Assembly: GCF_017569225.1 (NCBI RefSeq)
Contig: NZ_CP071868.1
Coordinates: 124,001-188,000 of the forward strand
Length of the DNA stretch: 64,000 nucleotides
Reading direction: 5' to 3'
DNA from: Pengzhenrongella sicca
Lineage (GTDB): Bacteria > Actinomycetota > Actinomycetes > Actinomycetales > Cellulomonadaceae
Positions 17,733 through 30,762 of the stretch are shown in pieces. The position numbers and the translations under genes were made by a program. Within the stretch, counting starts at the first letter, position 1. The number at the start of each line of letters is the position of its first letter. The notes under the pieces are model-generated. The model saw only the letters and a program-made list of their open reading frames with translations, was not told where the DNA came from and did no database searches.

Positions 17733-17740
17733 CGTGTGCA

Positions 17741-17779
17741 CGGCCCCGATTCCTGCCGGATTCGGGGCCGTTTGCTTTT
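17741..17779 (+). terminator. Rho-independent terminator after tRNA-Ser(GCT)
   Basis: A 9-bp perfect stem CGGCCCCGA / TCGGGGCCG with a 12-nt loop is followed by TTTGCTTTT. It begins 8 bp after the tRNA discriminator base. Confidence 0.85.
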
Positions 17780-17857
17780 GTCCCAGCCCCGGTGATCGGG
17801 GCTCGGTTTGGGGGAACGCCGCAGGGGCGCTATCCTCGACACCGGCCGCAAGGCCAC

Positions 17858-17930
17858 GCGCCCGTAGCTCAACGGATAGAGCATCTGACTACGGATCAGA
17901 AGGTTGGGGGTTCGAATCCCTTCGGGCGCA
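17858..17930 (+). tRNA. tRNA-Arg (anticodon ACG)
   Basis: A 73-nt tRNA. Acceptor GCGCCCG pairs with CGGGCGC, discriminator A. The anticodon loop reads GACTACGGATC, where ACG becomes ICG after deamination and reads CGU/CGC/CGA. The T-loop is GGTTCGAATCC. It borders the CHAT/caspase pair, a position where islands often insert, but I see no duplicated 3' end on the far side. Confidence 0.97.
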
Positions 17931-17936
17931 CAGGTG

Positions 17937-17976
17937 AAAGGCCCTCGAACTGCGCAGCCGCGGAACGGGGGCCTTT
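17937..17976 (+). terminator. Terminator after tRNA-Arg
   Basis: AAAGGCCC (17937-17944) pairs with GGGCCTTT (17969-17976) around a 24-nt loop. A T-rich but interrupted tail follows. It separates the tRNA from the convergent CHAT gene. Confidence 0.7.
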
Positions 17977-18017
17977 AGTCTTCTCGTTTCGTTCCCACGC
18001 GCTGATCGGTGTGGCGG

Positions 18018-21000
18018 TCACGGGATAGGCGCGGCCGCGCCCGCGGCCAGCCGCACGGTCGGCTCTCCGAGCACCACGAAGGCGCCGCGCTGCTTCGCCT
18101 CCTCGACCGACGCCGCCGCGACCGGCAGCGGGGGGAGCACCAGGTCCTCCGCCGGCAGCCCGAAGTCCCGGCTGCTTCGCTTCGGTGATCCGCCGCCGCC
18201 GGAGACCGCCGACGTCGCGTCGCGGAGCAGGTCGCGCAGGTCGGCCGTCTCCTCGCCAGCGTCGCGCCGCCGCACTAGCGCCGCATACAGCGTGGTCATC
18301 AGCTGCCGAGCCGCCATGTCGTCGACCGGCCAGAGGCTCGCGAGCACCGTCGTGGCGCCCGCCTCAGCCGCCGCCTGCGCGACGCCGTACAACCCGACCC
18401 CGTCACGCGGGCCGCCGACCGCCGTGCTGCAGCCGGAGAACACGATCACCTGAGCGCGCCAGGGCAGCGCGGCGAGCTCCTCGAACGGCGTCCAGACGAC
18501 CCCGCCCGCAGGGCCGCTGGCCAGCAGCAGGCTGCTCCGCCCACCCCGTCGCACGTCGGCGCGGCCGTGCACGGCGAGGTGCACCACGTCCAGGTCCGTG
18601 ACCAGGCCGGTCCGAAGCGTGTCCAGGGAGCAGTCGGCGCCGAGCACCGCCGGGACCCCAAGCATTGCCGCGATGTCCCGGCATTCGCCGGCGGCGCCCT
18701 CGAGGTCGCCAGCGGAGTTGCCGGCGACTAGGGCCGCGCCCCGCCACGCCCTGTCGGCCGGGGTGTGAAGCAGCACGCCCGCCGCGGGGACTCGACCGTA
18801 GGGTCTGCGCTCGCCCCATGCCACGCCGTCCACCGGCACCACGTGCAGCGGAAGGTTAGCGAGCAGGTCGTCAGTGACCACCAGGATCCGGGTCCGCGGC
18901 GCGAGCAGCGCCTCAACGCCGGCCGCGAGCTCCGCCAGAATTGCCGAGCCGGCCACGGTGCGCACGGTTTCGTTGGCGCGGCGCTCGGAGTCGCCCCACT
19001 GGGCGCGGACAAGGTCGTCCACATCGCCCGGGACATGGACCGACCGCACGGCCTGCGGGGTCACGACCAGCGCCAGCAGGCCGTCCCGCACCGCGGTGAC
19101 CTCGACCAGGGCCTCATCGGCGCCGCGCGCCGCAATGAGAGCCCGCACCGCCGCCCCGTCGAGCGGCGTGGCCGGTAGCCCGGACCTTGTGGCGAGCAGG
19201 TCGAGAAGTCGTCGGGCGCGGCCGTGTTGCAGCGCGCCGAGCAGCTCCTCGGCAGGCCGCGAGTTCGCGAGCATCGCCGACACGAGGGAGGGCACCACCC
19301 GGTGGGCGCGGTCGAGCCCCTCGCGTCGATCCGGATCGTCCATCCCCGCGCGCAGCTGCTCGTACGCCTCGGCCGCCGCCCACAGATGCTCGACTGCGCG
19401 CGGATCGTCCGGACCGACGAACGCGGCGAGGGCACGCCGGGCGACCAGCTCACCTTGGGCAGGCAGCCCGCCGGAGGCCAGTCGGCGCTCGAGGTCCGCT
19501 GCGATCAGCGCGGCCTCGTCCCGCGCCTCGGGCCGGTCGCGGCCCGCGCCGCTCAGCAGGTCCAGCAGCCCCGCCGAACGGTTGAGAGTCTCCATCGGCG
19601 CGTCCGCGTCAAGGGCTGCGCGCAGCGACTCCCGCAGGTAGTGCTCGGCGAGATCGTCAGCGCCGGCGGCGCGCGCGACGGATGCCATGCCAACCTCGAG
19701 CTTGCCCGTCCGCTGCCGCGAGACCTGCACCTCGAAGTGGTCTGCGGGCAACTGCGCTTCGCCCAGCAGCCGGCGGCCGAGGGTGTCGAGCAGCAGGGAC
19801 TGCGCGAGCAGGGCGAGCTCTGGTGTGGAGTCGGCCGCCACCCCCGAGTCGGCGAGCGTCGCGAGCGTGCCGGTGGCCATCGCGGCCGGTGCGGCCAACC
19901 CGCGTTCCAGCGCCTCCCCTCGTACCTGGCGGCACAGGTCGACGGCTCGGCGCGAGTCGCCGAAGTCGGCGTACAGGGCAGCGGCGTTCGCTGCGCTGCG
20001 TAGCCGGGTCAGGTGGTCGCCGGCTTGCCCGGCGAGCTGCGCCGCACGCCCAAACGCCGCCGCCGCGTCGTCCGGGCGCTCCTCGGCGCGCAGCGCAACG
20101 CCGGTGAGCAGCCAGCTGATGGCCTCCGCCGGCGGTTCGGGGCACTCGGCCAGCGCACGGGCCAGCCCATCCCGGAAATGCGCCGGGTCGAACATCGCCT
20201 CGGCGGCCTCGCGTGCCAGCGCTCTTGCCTCGTGGAAGGCGGCCGCGGCCTCGCGGGTCCGGCCGAGCTCGGCCAGAACGGTCTGCCGGGCGACGGCGTT
20301 CGTGCAGCGGTCCGCGAGGTCCTGGGCCGGGAACGTCGCGGCCGCCTCGGCAAGCGGCTCCAGCGCGTCATCGAGCTGGCCCGAGCGCTGCAGCGCGAAG
20401 GCGTAGTTGTCCAGGGCGATAGCCAGCTGGTGGCGTGGCGCACCCTGTTCGCGACCGATGCTGACCACTGCCCTCCGCTCGACGACCGCGAGGTCCAGCC
20501 ACCCGAGCGCCTCGAGCGCATCCGCCCGGTTGCCGCGGACCGCTGCCGTCTCCGCCGCCGTGGCGGCAAGCGCTTTGGCCTTGCTGAACTCGCGCACCGC
20601 CGCGTCGAGGTCATCGTCCCTGCCGCGCCGGGTGAGGGCCAGGCCCAGGTTGTCGTGCACCACGCAGCGCAGCCGCGCCGCGGTGCCGTCCAGGGTCAGT
20701 GCGCGCCGGTACTCGTCAATGGTGGTGGTGAGGTCGCCCATGGAGAACGCTGCCCTCGCGCAGACCACATGGGCGACGGCCGCGGTCTGCGCGTCGCCGA
20801 CGGTCCGCGCTAGCGCGGCGACCACCGGGGCGTCGCGACGAGCCGAGGCGCGGTCGCCGGCGGCGAACGCGCCTTGCACGTCGGCCGACGCCATCGGGAG
20901 CAGCTCGCGCACCGCCGTCGTGGTCGCGGCCCACGCGGTCAGCGCCGCCGCCTCCCCGGCCAGCACCGCGTCGCGGAACCGGCCGAGAACGTGACGGTCG

Positions 21001-21185
21001 ACGCCCGGAAGTGCCTCGACCACCGCTTCGACCTCCGACGGTCGGGGCGCGGGGCGCACCCCGTCTGCCGGAGGGACGGCACGGTGCTCATCCCAGGCGC
21101 GGATCGGGAAGCTGGCCGGTGCACACAGCAGCTCCAGCTTCCAGATTCGCAAGCCGCCGACGGCCGCACCGGATGGCTGGCTCAT
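18018..21185 (-). CDS. TPR-CHAT protein (caspase-HetF-associated-with-TPR cysteine protease)
   Basis: A 1055-residue protein without signal peptide or membrane segment. Residues about 110-640 form a long helical TPR-like array (repeated A-helix/B-helix pairs such as CVVHDNLGLALTRRG). Residues about 760-1010 form a CHAT protease domain with catalytic His873 in HLAVHGRAD and Cys919 in VFSGCSTAVGG, followed by the typical GATTVLASLWPVDD strand. CHAT domains are clan CD cysteine proteases. Known members act in caspase-like cascades and phage defence, for example the type III-E CRISPR-associated TPR-CHAT. ATG at 21185 has GGAAGG upstream. It diverges from the caspase fusion gene across 65 bp containing a Crp-like site. 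No gasdermin, CRISPR or nucleotide-cyclase gene is adjacent. The substrate is unknown, but the neighbouring fusion is an obvious candidate. Confidence 0.85.
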   Translation of the reverse strand: MSQPSGAAVGGLRIWKLELLCAPASFPIRAWDEHRAVPPADGVRPAPRPSEVEAVVEALPGVDRHVLGRFRDAVLAGEAAALTAWAATTTAVRELLPMASADVQGAFAAGDRASARRDAPVVAALARTVGDAQTAAVAHVVCARAAFSMGDLTTTIDEYRRALTLDGTAARLRCVVHDNLGLALTRRGRDDDLDAAVREFSKAKALAATAAETAAVRGNRADALEALGWLDLAVVERRAVVSIGREQGAPRHQLAIALDNYAFALQRSGQLDDALEPLAEAAATFPAQDLADRCTNAVARQTVLAELGRTREAAAAFHEARALAREAAEAMFDPAHFRDGLARALAECPEPPAEAISWLLTGVALRAEERPDDAAAAFGRAAQLAGQAGDHLTRLRSAANAAALYADFGDSRRAVDLCRQVRGEALERGLAAPAAMATGTLATLADSGVAADSTPELALLAQSLLLDTLGRRLLGEAQLPADHFEVQVSRQRTGKLEVGMASVARAAGADDLAEHYLRESLRAALDADAPMETLNRSAGLLDLLSGAGRDRPEARDEAALIAADLERRLASGGLPAQGELVARRALAAFVGPDDPRAVEHLWAAAEAYEQLRAGMDDPDRREGLDRAHRVVPSLVSAMLANSRPAEELLGALQHGRARRLLDLLATRSGLPATPLDGAAVRALIAARGADEALVEVTAVRDGLLALVVTPQAVRSVHVPGDVDDLVRAQWGDSERRANETVRTVAGSAILAELAAGVEALLAPRTRILVVTDDLLANLPLHVVPVDGVAWGERRPYGRVPAAGVLLHTPADRAWRGAALVAGNSAGDLEGAAGECRDIAAMLGVPAVLGADCSLDTLRTGLVTDLDVVHLAVHGRADVRRGGRSSLLLASGPAGGVVWTPFEELAALPWRAQVIVFSGCSTAVGGPRDGVGLYGVAQAAAEAGATTVLASLWPVDDMAARQLMTTLYAALVRRRDAGEETADLRDLLRDATSAVSGGGGSPKRSSRDFGLPAEDLVLPPLPVAAASVEEAKQRGAFVVLGEPTVRLAAGAAAPIP

Positions 21186-21218
21186 GGTGACCCTTCCGTC
21201 GGCTGGACGTCGGCCCTA

Positions 21219-21236
21219 GTGTGACCGCCATCACAC
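21219..21236. promoter_or_regulatory. Crp/GlxR-type operator in the divergent CHAT/caspase promoter
   Basis: GTGTGA-N6-TCACAC is a perfect inverted repeat; its core TGTGA-N6-TCACA is the consensus for cAMP receptor proteins (E. coli CRP, M. tuberculosis CRP, corynebacterial GlxR). Its centre is 42.5 bp from the CHAT ATG and 23.5 bp from the caspase ATG. It overlaps a possible TAGTGT -10 (21217-21222) for the caspase gene. Sequence match is direct; regulation is inferred. Confidence 0.75.
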
Positions 21237-21250
21237 GTTTCGGGTAGCCC

Positions 21251-24200
21251 ATGGCTGCCCCGGATTACGGGGGTCGGGCCATGCTCCACGCGCTGCTCGT
21301 CGGGATCGACGACTACCCCGACGGCACGAGTTCGCTGCAGGGCTGCGTCGCGGACGTCGACGCGATCGAGCGGCTGCTGACCCTGCACCCGAGCGGCGGC
21401 TCGGCCGCGCAGATCCGGGTCCTCCGCAACCACGAGGCGACCCGCCAGGGGGTTGTCGACGCATTCCGCGCGCAGCTCGGGAGCGCCGGGCCGGACGACG
21501 TCGCGCTGTTCTGGTACAGCGGGCACGGCTCCCAGCAGCCCAGCGCCGACCCCGGCGATTCAGACGCCAAAGACGAGACGTTGGTGCTCGCGGACAGCCG
21601 GACCGAGGGCGGCCGAGACCTGGTTGATCGCGAGCTCGGCGCCCTGATCACCGAGGTGTCCGCAGCCGGCGCGCACGTGGTCGTGGTGCTGGACTGCTGC
21701 CACTCAGGCAGCGGCACCCGTGATCTCGACCGGCTCGGGATCCGGGAGATCCCGGCGCGCCGAGACGTCCCAGCACCCGACCCGTCGTTCGGCCGATTGC
21801 CGCCGAGGCAGTCGCATCCTGTGATCGAGGTACAGCCAGGCAGCGGCTGGGCAGTCCCGGTGGGGCGGCACGTGCTGCTGGCCGCGTGCCGCTCGGACCA
21901 GACCGCCAAGGAGCGCACGATCGCCGGCGTTCGCCGAGGCGTGTTCAGCGCGGCGCTCGAGCACGCGCTGAGCACCGCGCGGCCTGCGCTCACCTACGTG
22001 GACCTGGTCCGTTCTGTCGCGGTGCTGGTGCGCGACGGGGCCGAGCGGCAGGATCCGCAGCTCGAGGTGTCGGTCGACGAGGACGCCCGCGCTCACGTGC
22101 TGGCCGGGACGCTGGACGAACGGCCCCGCCATCACCTGGTGAGCCACGACGAGGCGGGCTGGACCGTCGACGCGGGTGCGCTGCAGGGAATACCTGCGCC
22201 CGTCGGGGGCGCGGCCGCCGGCGCCGCAACGCTGCTCGACCTTTTCCCGCCGGGGTCCGACCCCGCCTCCGCACTGCCGATCGGGGTCGCGCGGGTGGTC
22301 CGGGTGGGTCCGGCGAGCAGCCGGGTGGAGCCGAGTGCGAGCACCGTCACGCTGGACGAGCACGCCGCCTACCCTGCGGTCGTCACCGCGTGGTCGGCTC
22401 CGCGCACCCCGGTCCGCCTGGAGGCGGGACCAGACGACGAGGTTCATCAGTACCTCGCCGACTCCCTCGACCTCGAACTGGCGGGGCCGGATGAGGCCGC
22501 CCCGCTCGCGATCGCGGTGTCCGGCGCCGGGTACCGGGTGACGGACGAGCGGCGTGAGGTCGGTGTGGACACGCCGGCCGCCGACCGAGCGATCGAGGTC
22601 GCCGCGCACATGGCGCGGTGGTACCGGGTGCGCGGGCTGGACAATCCCGGCACCAAGATCGATCTGTCCGCAGTCGGGCTCGACCTCACGATCGGCGATT
22701 CATCGGGCGAACGCCAGCCAGCGCCGCGAGGCGAGGTGCTCATGCCGTACCTGGGCGACACCCCGGCCCGGTTCGTCCTTGAGGTCACCAACCGAACGTC
22801 AGCCAGGCTCTACGGCGCGATCCTCGGCCTGTCGGAGAGCTACGCGATCGACGGCTCGCCGACGCCGGGCTCCGTGACGACCGCGATCGACCCCGGCGCG
22901 ACGCTGGCCAGCTTCGGCGGCCAGCCGGTGACGGTGGAGATCCCCGACGACTATTGGCGGGCGGGCCACTCTCGACGCGTGGACCACGTGGTGGTGCTGC
23001 TGAGCACCAGCCCGTTCGACCTGTCCTCGCTGACCCAGGGTCGCCTGGAGATCTCGCCGGTCCGCGACGAAGGCTCCGCAGTCGTGGACGCACTGCACGC
23101 CGAGGCCTTCGATGGACTGCTGCGTAGCGTGCGCACACGCGAGTTCGGCGAACCCGGCACCGCACCCGTTGCAGACTGGGCGGTGCTTCGGTTCGCCCTG
23201 GTGGCAGAGCGGGCGCTCGGGGGGGTAGCCGTCGGCGACGGCCGATCGGCGCTCGTGCCCGGAGTCCACGTCGAGCCACACCCCACCCTGCGGGCTACGG
23301 TCCGCCTCAGCTCGCAGGACTTCGCGACCCGCGACGGGGAGGTGCCGATCGTCCCACCCGGCCTGGCCGATGACCCGGCCTCGGTGAGTGGCTTCACGTT
23401 CGTCGACACCAGAGACGGCGCCGAGCCCGTGGACGTGCTCACCCTGGCCGATGTGACCGGAGCACAGTCCGTGACCCGCGCCCAGCCGCTGGTGATCACG
23501 CTCGACGACCCGCCAAGCGGTGACCATCTGCTGGTCACGGGATTGTTCGACGGCGTGCACCTGCCGATCGGGTGGCTTGACGGGAACCGCCTGGTGATCA
23601 CGCAGCTGCCGCCCGACGAGCGGGTGCGCAGCCTGGGCAGCGCGATCCGGCTGCTGGTGACCCGGGTGGTGCGCCGGGTCCGCGGACAGTCCGCGACCGT
23701 GGCGCACCTCGCGCTCGCGACGGCCGAGGACAGGGCGGTCACGACGACCGAGGACGTGGGCCGGATCCGCGCGCGGCTCGCGGAGAAGGCCGGGGGCCGG
23801 GTGCTGCTCCTGGTGCACGGGATCATCGGCGACACCCGAGGGATGGCGGAGTCGTTCCTTGTGCCGCCGCCGGGCAGCCCTCTCGCCGACCGACCGTTCG
23901 ACGTGGTGCTGACCTTCGACTACGAGAACCTGGACACGCCGATCGACGAGACGGCAGGCGTGCTTCGCGCCGTGCTCGATGGCGTGGACCTGGGCGGGCA
24001 CGGGCACGAGGTGACCGTGGTCGCGCACTCGATGGGCGGGCTGGTGTCCCGGTGGATGCTCGAGCAGCCCCGACGGCGCGCGCCGGGGCCTGCTCCCGCT
24101 GACGCGCTCCACGTGCGGCGGCTGGTGACCGCGGGTACCCCGGCAGGAGGCTCGCCGTGGTCCCGGATCGAAGACGTCGCGATCACCGGCATCACCTTCG

Positions 24201-24694
24201 GGCTGAACCGGGTCGCTGCCGGCTTCTGGCCGGCCAAGGCGCTCTCGGTGCTGGTCGGCGCCCTGGAGCAGGCGGACACGACGCTGGACCAGATGCGACC
24301 CGGCTCGGACCTCCTGGTGGATCTGTTCGCCGCAGGCGACCCGCACCTGCCCTACACCGCGCTCGTCGGCAACACCTCGTTGATCGAACGACCGCAGGCC
24401 GGCGGCTTCGTGGCCAGGGTGGTGGCGGGGCTGACCGGACTGCTGGGAAACGCCGTCGACCTCGCCTTCCTCGGTCGCGACAACGACGTCGCGGTCGCGA
24501 CCACCAGCGGCGCGCACATTCCCGCTGAGCGGTCGCCGGCGGTACAGGTGGTCACCGTCGCGAGCAACCACTTCGGGTACTTCGCCAGCCCGGCTGGTGT
24601 CGCCGCGATTGCGGCGGCCCTCGTCGAACCGGACCGACCGGCGGCGCTCAGCACGCCAGGGCCGGTAGGGACCGGCAGTCGTGCGCGGCGGTAA
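21251..24694 (+). CDS. Caspase (peptidase C14) - alpha/beta hydrolase fusion protein
   Basis: A 1147-residue soluble protein. The N-terminal caspase/metacaspase domain covers about residues 10-280. ALLVGIDDYPDG is strand 1, catalytic His92 lies in FWYSGHGSQ, and catalytic Cys150 in LDCCHSGSG. AACRSDQTAKE and a substrate-pocket region follow. Residues about 290-830 are not recognised and are probably beta-rich. Residues about 850-1110 form an alpha/beta hydrolase: LLLVHGIIGDTRG forms the oxyanion region and the nucleophile Ser927 lies in VVAHSMGGLVSRW. The protein thus combines a cysteine protease with a lipase/esterase-like module. ATG 21251 follows an in-frame stop at 21245; ATG 21281, directly before LHALLVGI, is an alternative. 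It is divergent from the CHAT protease gene. Confidence 0.85.
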   Translation: MAAPDYGGRAMLHALLVGIDDYPDGTSSLQGCVADVDAIERLLTLHPSGGSAAQIRVLRNHEATRQGVVDAFRAQLGSAGPDDVALFWYSGHGSQQPSADPGDSDAKDETLVLADSRTEGGRDLVDRELGALITEVSAAGAHVVVVLDCCHSGSGTRDLDRLGIREIPARRDVPAPDPSFGRLPPRQSHPVIEVQPGSGWAVPVGRHVLLAACRSDQTAKERTIAGVRRGVFSAALEHALSTARPALTYVDLVRSVAVLVRDGAERQDPQLEVSVDEDARAHVLAGTLDERPRHHLVSHDEAGWTVDAGALQGIPAPVGGAAAGAATLLDLFPPGSDPASALPIGVARVVRVGPASSRVEPSASTVTLDEHAAYPAVVTAWSAPRTPVRLEAGPDDEVHQYLADSLDLELAGPDEAAPLAIAVSGAGYRVTDERREVGVDTPAADRAIEVAAHMARWYRVRGLDNPGTKIDLSAVGLDLTIGDSSGERQPAPRGEVLMPYLGDTPARFVLEVTNRTSARLYGAILGLSESYAIDGSPTPGSVTTAIDPGATLASFGGQPVTVEIPDDYWRAGHSRRVDHVVVLLSTSPFDLSSLTQGRLEISPVRDEGSAVVDALHAEAFDGLLRSVRTREFGEPGTAPVADWAVLRFALVAERALGGVAVGDGRSALVPGVHVEPHPTLRATVRLSSQDFATRDGEVPIVPPGLADDPASVSGFTFVDTRDGAEPVDVLTLADVTGAQSVTRAQPLVITLDDPPSGDHLLVTGLFDGVHLPIGWLDGNRLVITQLPPDERVRSLGSAIRLLVTRVVRRVRGQSATVAHLALATAEDRAVTTTEDVGRIRARLAEKAGGRVLLLVHGIIGDTRGMAESFLVPPPGSPLADRPFDVVLTFDYENLDTPIDETAGVLRAVLDGVDLGGHGHEVTVVAHSMGGLVSRWMLEQPRRRAPGPAPADALHVRRLVTAGTPAGGSPWSRIEDVAITGITFGLNRVAAGFWPAKALSVLVGALEQADTTLDQMRPGSDLLVDLFAAGDPHLPYTALVGNTSLIERPQAGGFVARVVAGLTGLLGNAVDLAFLGRDNDVAVATTSGAHIPAERSPAVQVVTVASNHFGYFASPAGVAAIAAALVEPDRPAALSTPGPVGTGSRARR

Positions 24695-24716
24695 GCATGA
24701 GCGCTCTGACACCGGG

Positions 24717-24745
24717 TTGACCCAGTGGCCGATCGTGCGTATTGT
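24717..24745 (+). promoter_or_regulatory. rrn promoter P1 (candidate)
   Basis: TTGACC (24717-24722), exactly 17 bp, then TATTGT (24740-24745). This is a near-consensus vegetative sigma promoter about 490 bp before mature 16S, in the usual place for the distal rrn promoter. Confidence 0.7.
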
Positions 24746-24920
24746 TCTCCAGGTTGCCCCGCAGGGAGGAACGGACATCACCGCGCTAAGGCGTGCGAGT
24801 GGTGGCTGGTCCCCGCGTAGGCGACCACCCCTTTGGATAATGGTTTCGGGTTGTTTTTGTGCCTGGATTGTTGTGCGAAGATTGATCGTGGTTCCCGGTG
24901 AGTTCGCTGAAAAAGCGGAT

Positions 24921-24950
24921 TTGGTGGGGGGCTGGGATTGAAGGTAGGAT
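24921..24950 (+). promoter_or_regulatory. rrn promoter P2 (candidate)
   Basis: TTGGTG (24921-24926), 18 bp, then TAGGAT (24945-24950). It is weaker than the upstream element, but its position suits a second rrn promoter. Confidence 0.45.
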
Positions 24951-25002
24951 TGAATGGTTGCCTTTCGACTGGTTGTGAGACTGGTTGGGATGCGCGTCCG
25001 CT

Positions 25003-25020
25003 CCTTGAGAACTCAACAGC
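25003..25020 (+). promoter_or_regulatory. rRNA leader motif (boxA/processing-type)
   Basis: CCTTGAGAACTCAACAGC resembles the conserved actinobacterial pre-16S leader (TTTGAGAACTCAA in mycobacteria) linked to antitermination and processing. A related copy, GCTTGAGAACTGCACAG, precedes 23S at about 27171-27187. Confidence 0.6.
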
Positions 25021-25232
25021 GTGCTAAGTAGTCGATGCCATTTGGTTCATTGGCTTGTGATGGCTGGGCTTTTGTCTGGTTGTTGTGGGTTGGTGGATTT
25101 TAAATTGGCTTAATGCAGGTGCCTTTCCGTCAGTGGGGGGTGCCTGTTTTTTGGTCAGTTCAACTGGCCCTTCGGGGTCGTTTCGTTTTGTCGGTTGCCT
25201 TGCTGCTTTGGTGGTGGGGTTGCTTATAGACA

Positions 25233-30345
<5,113 letters not shown>

Positions 30346-30423
30346 TTACACTGTTGCCATGCGTCCACTGTGCGGTTCCCGAGATACGGACGGGTATACC
30401 CGCAACCAGATATCTCCATAGAG

Positions 30424-30540
30424 TTACGGCGGTCATAGCGAGGGGGAAACGCCCGGTCCCATTCCGAACCCGGAAGCTAAGCCCCTCTGCGCCGATGGTA
30501 CTGCACGGGAGACTGTGTGGGAGAGTAGGTCGCCGCCGGA
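30424..30540 (+). rRNA. rrf: 5S ribosomal RNA
   Basis: About 117 nt beginning TTACGGCGGTCATAGCG, containing the conserved CCCATTCCGAACCCGGAAG, and ending GGTCGCCGCCGG, which pairs with the 5' end. It is separated from 23S by about 78 bp. Confidence 0.95.
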
Positions 30541-30550
30541 CAACCATTAC

Positions 30551-30584
30551 ACAAAGAGCCACCCCTTCGGGGGTGGCTCTTTGT
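30551..30584 (+). terminator. rrn operon terminator
   Basis: A 15-bp perfect stem (ACAAAGAGCCACCCC and its complement) closed by a TTCG tetraloop, 10 bp after 5S. A textbook intrinsic terminator hairpin whose stem itself ends in CTCTTTGT. Confidence 0.93.
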
Positions 30585-30637
30585 CGTCCCCAAACCAGCG
30601 AGTTCGTCCTTCCCCGCCGAGAACGTCCACGAGGACG

Positions 30638-30754
30638 GACGAACTCACCACACAACGACGAACTCACCACACAACGACGAACTCGCCACCCAACGACGAA
30701 CTCGCCACCCAACGACGAACTCGCCACCCAAGGAATGACGAACTCGCGCCCAAC
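30638..30754. repeat. 19-bp tandem repeat array (five units plus a degenerate sixth)
   Basis: Units start at 30638, 30657, 30676, 30695 and 30714. The first two read GACGAACTCACCACACAAC, the next two GACGAACTCGCCACCCAAC, and the fifth differs only in its last base. A diverged sixth (GACGAACTCGCGCCCAAC) starts at 30737 after a 4-bp insert. An inverted core, GCGAGTTCGTC, lies at 30598-30608. There is no spacer diversity, so it is not CRISPR. It sits between the rrn terminator and the 3' end of the GH4 gene. Function unknown. Confidence 0.9.
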
Positions 30755-30762
30755 AGCGGGCC

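Larger units (their letters stand above)
24695..25232 (+). other. Gene-free rrn upstream/leader region
   Basis: No convincing coding frame. Base composition drops sharply and becomes T-rich on the + strand, as expected for an rRNA promoter and leader. It contains two promoter-like elements and a conserved CTTGAGAACT leader motif, listed separately. Confidence 0.8.

Noticed and set aside
18018-21185. TPR-CHAT as part of a type III-E CRISPR (Craspase) system
   Set aside because: No gRAMP/Cas7-11 effector, no repeats and no Csx30-like target in the window; only the domain type is shared.
22799-24781. Antisense open frame opposite the caspase-hydrolase gene
   Set aside because: No domain motifs and skewed composition; the sense frame carries two catalytic signatures.
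17858-25232. Integrated island with tRNA-Arg as attachment site
   Set aside because: No integrase and no duplicated tRNA 3' end found between 24695 and 25232; the CHAT/caspase pair may still be laterally acquired, but attachment sites are not supported.
24695-25232. Small genes in the rrn upstream region
   Set aside because: Open frames of about 70-90 codons lack ribosome sites and overlap promoter and leader motifs.
30638-30754. Possible CRISPR array
   Set aside because: Units are contiguous 19-mers with no variable spacers, and no cas genes are present in the window.
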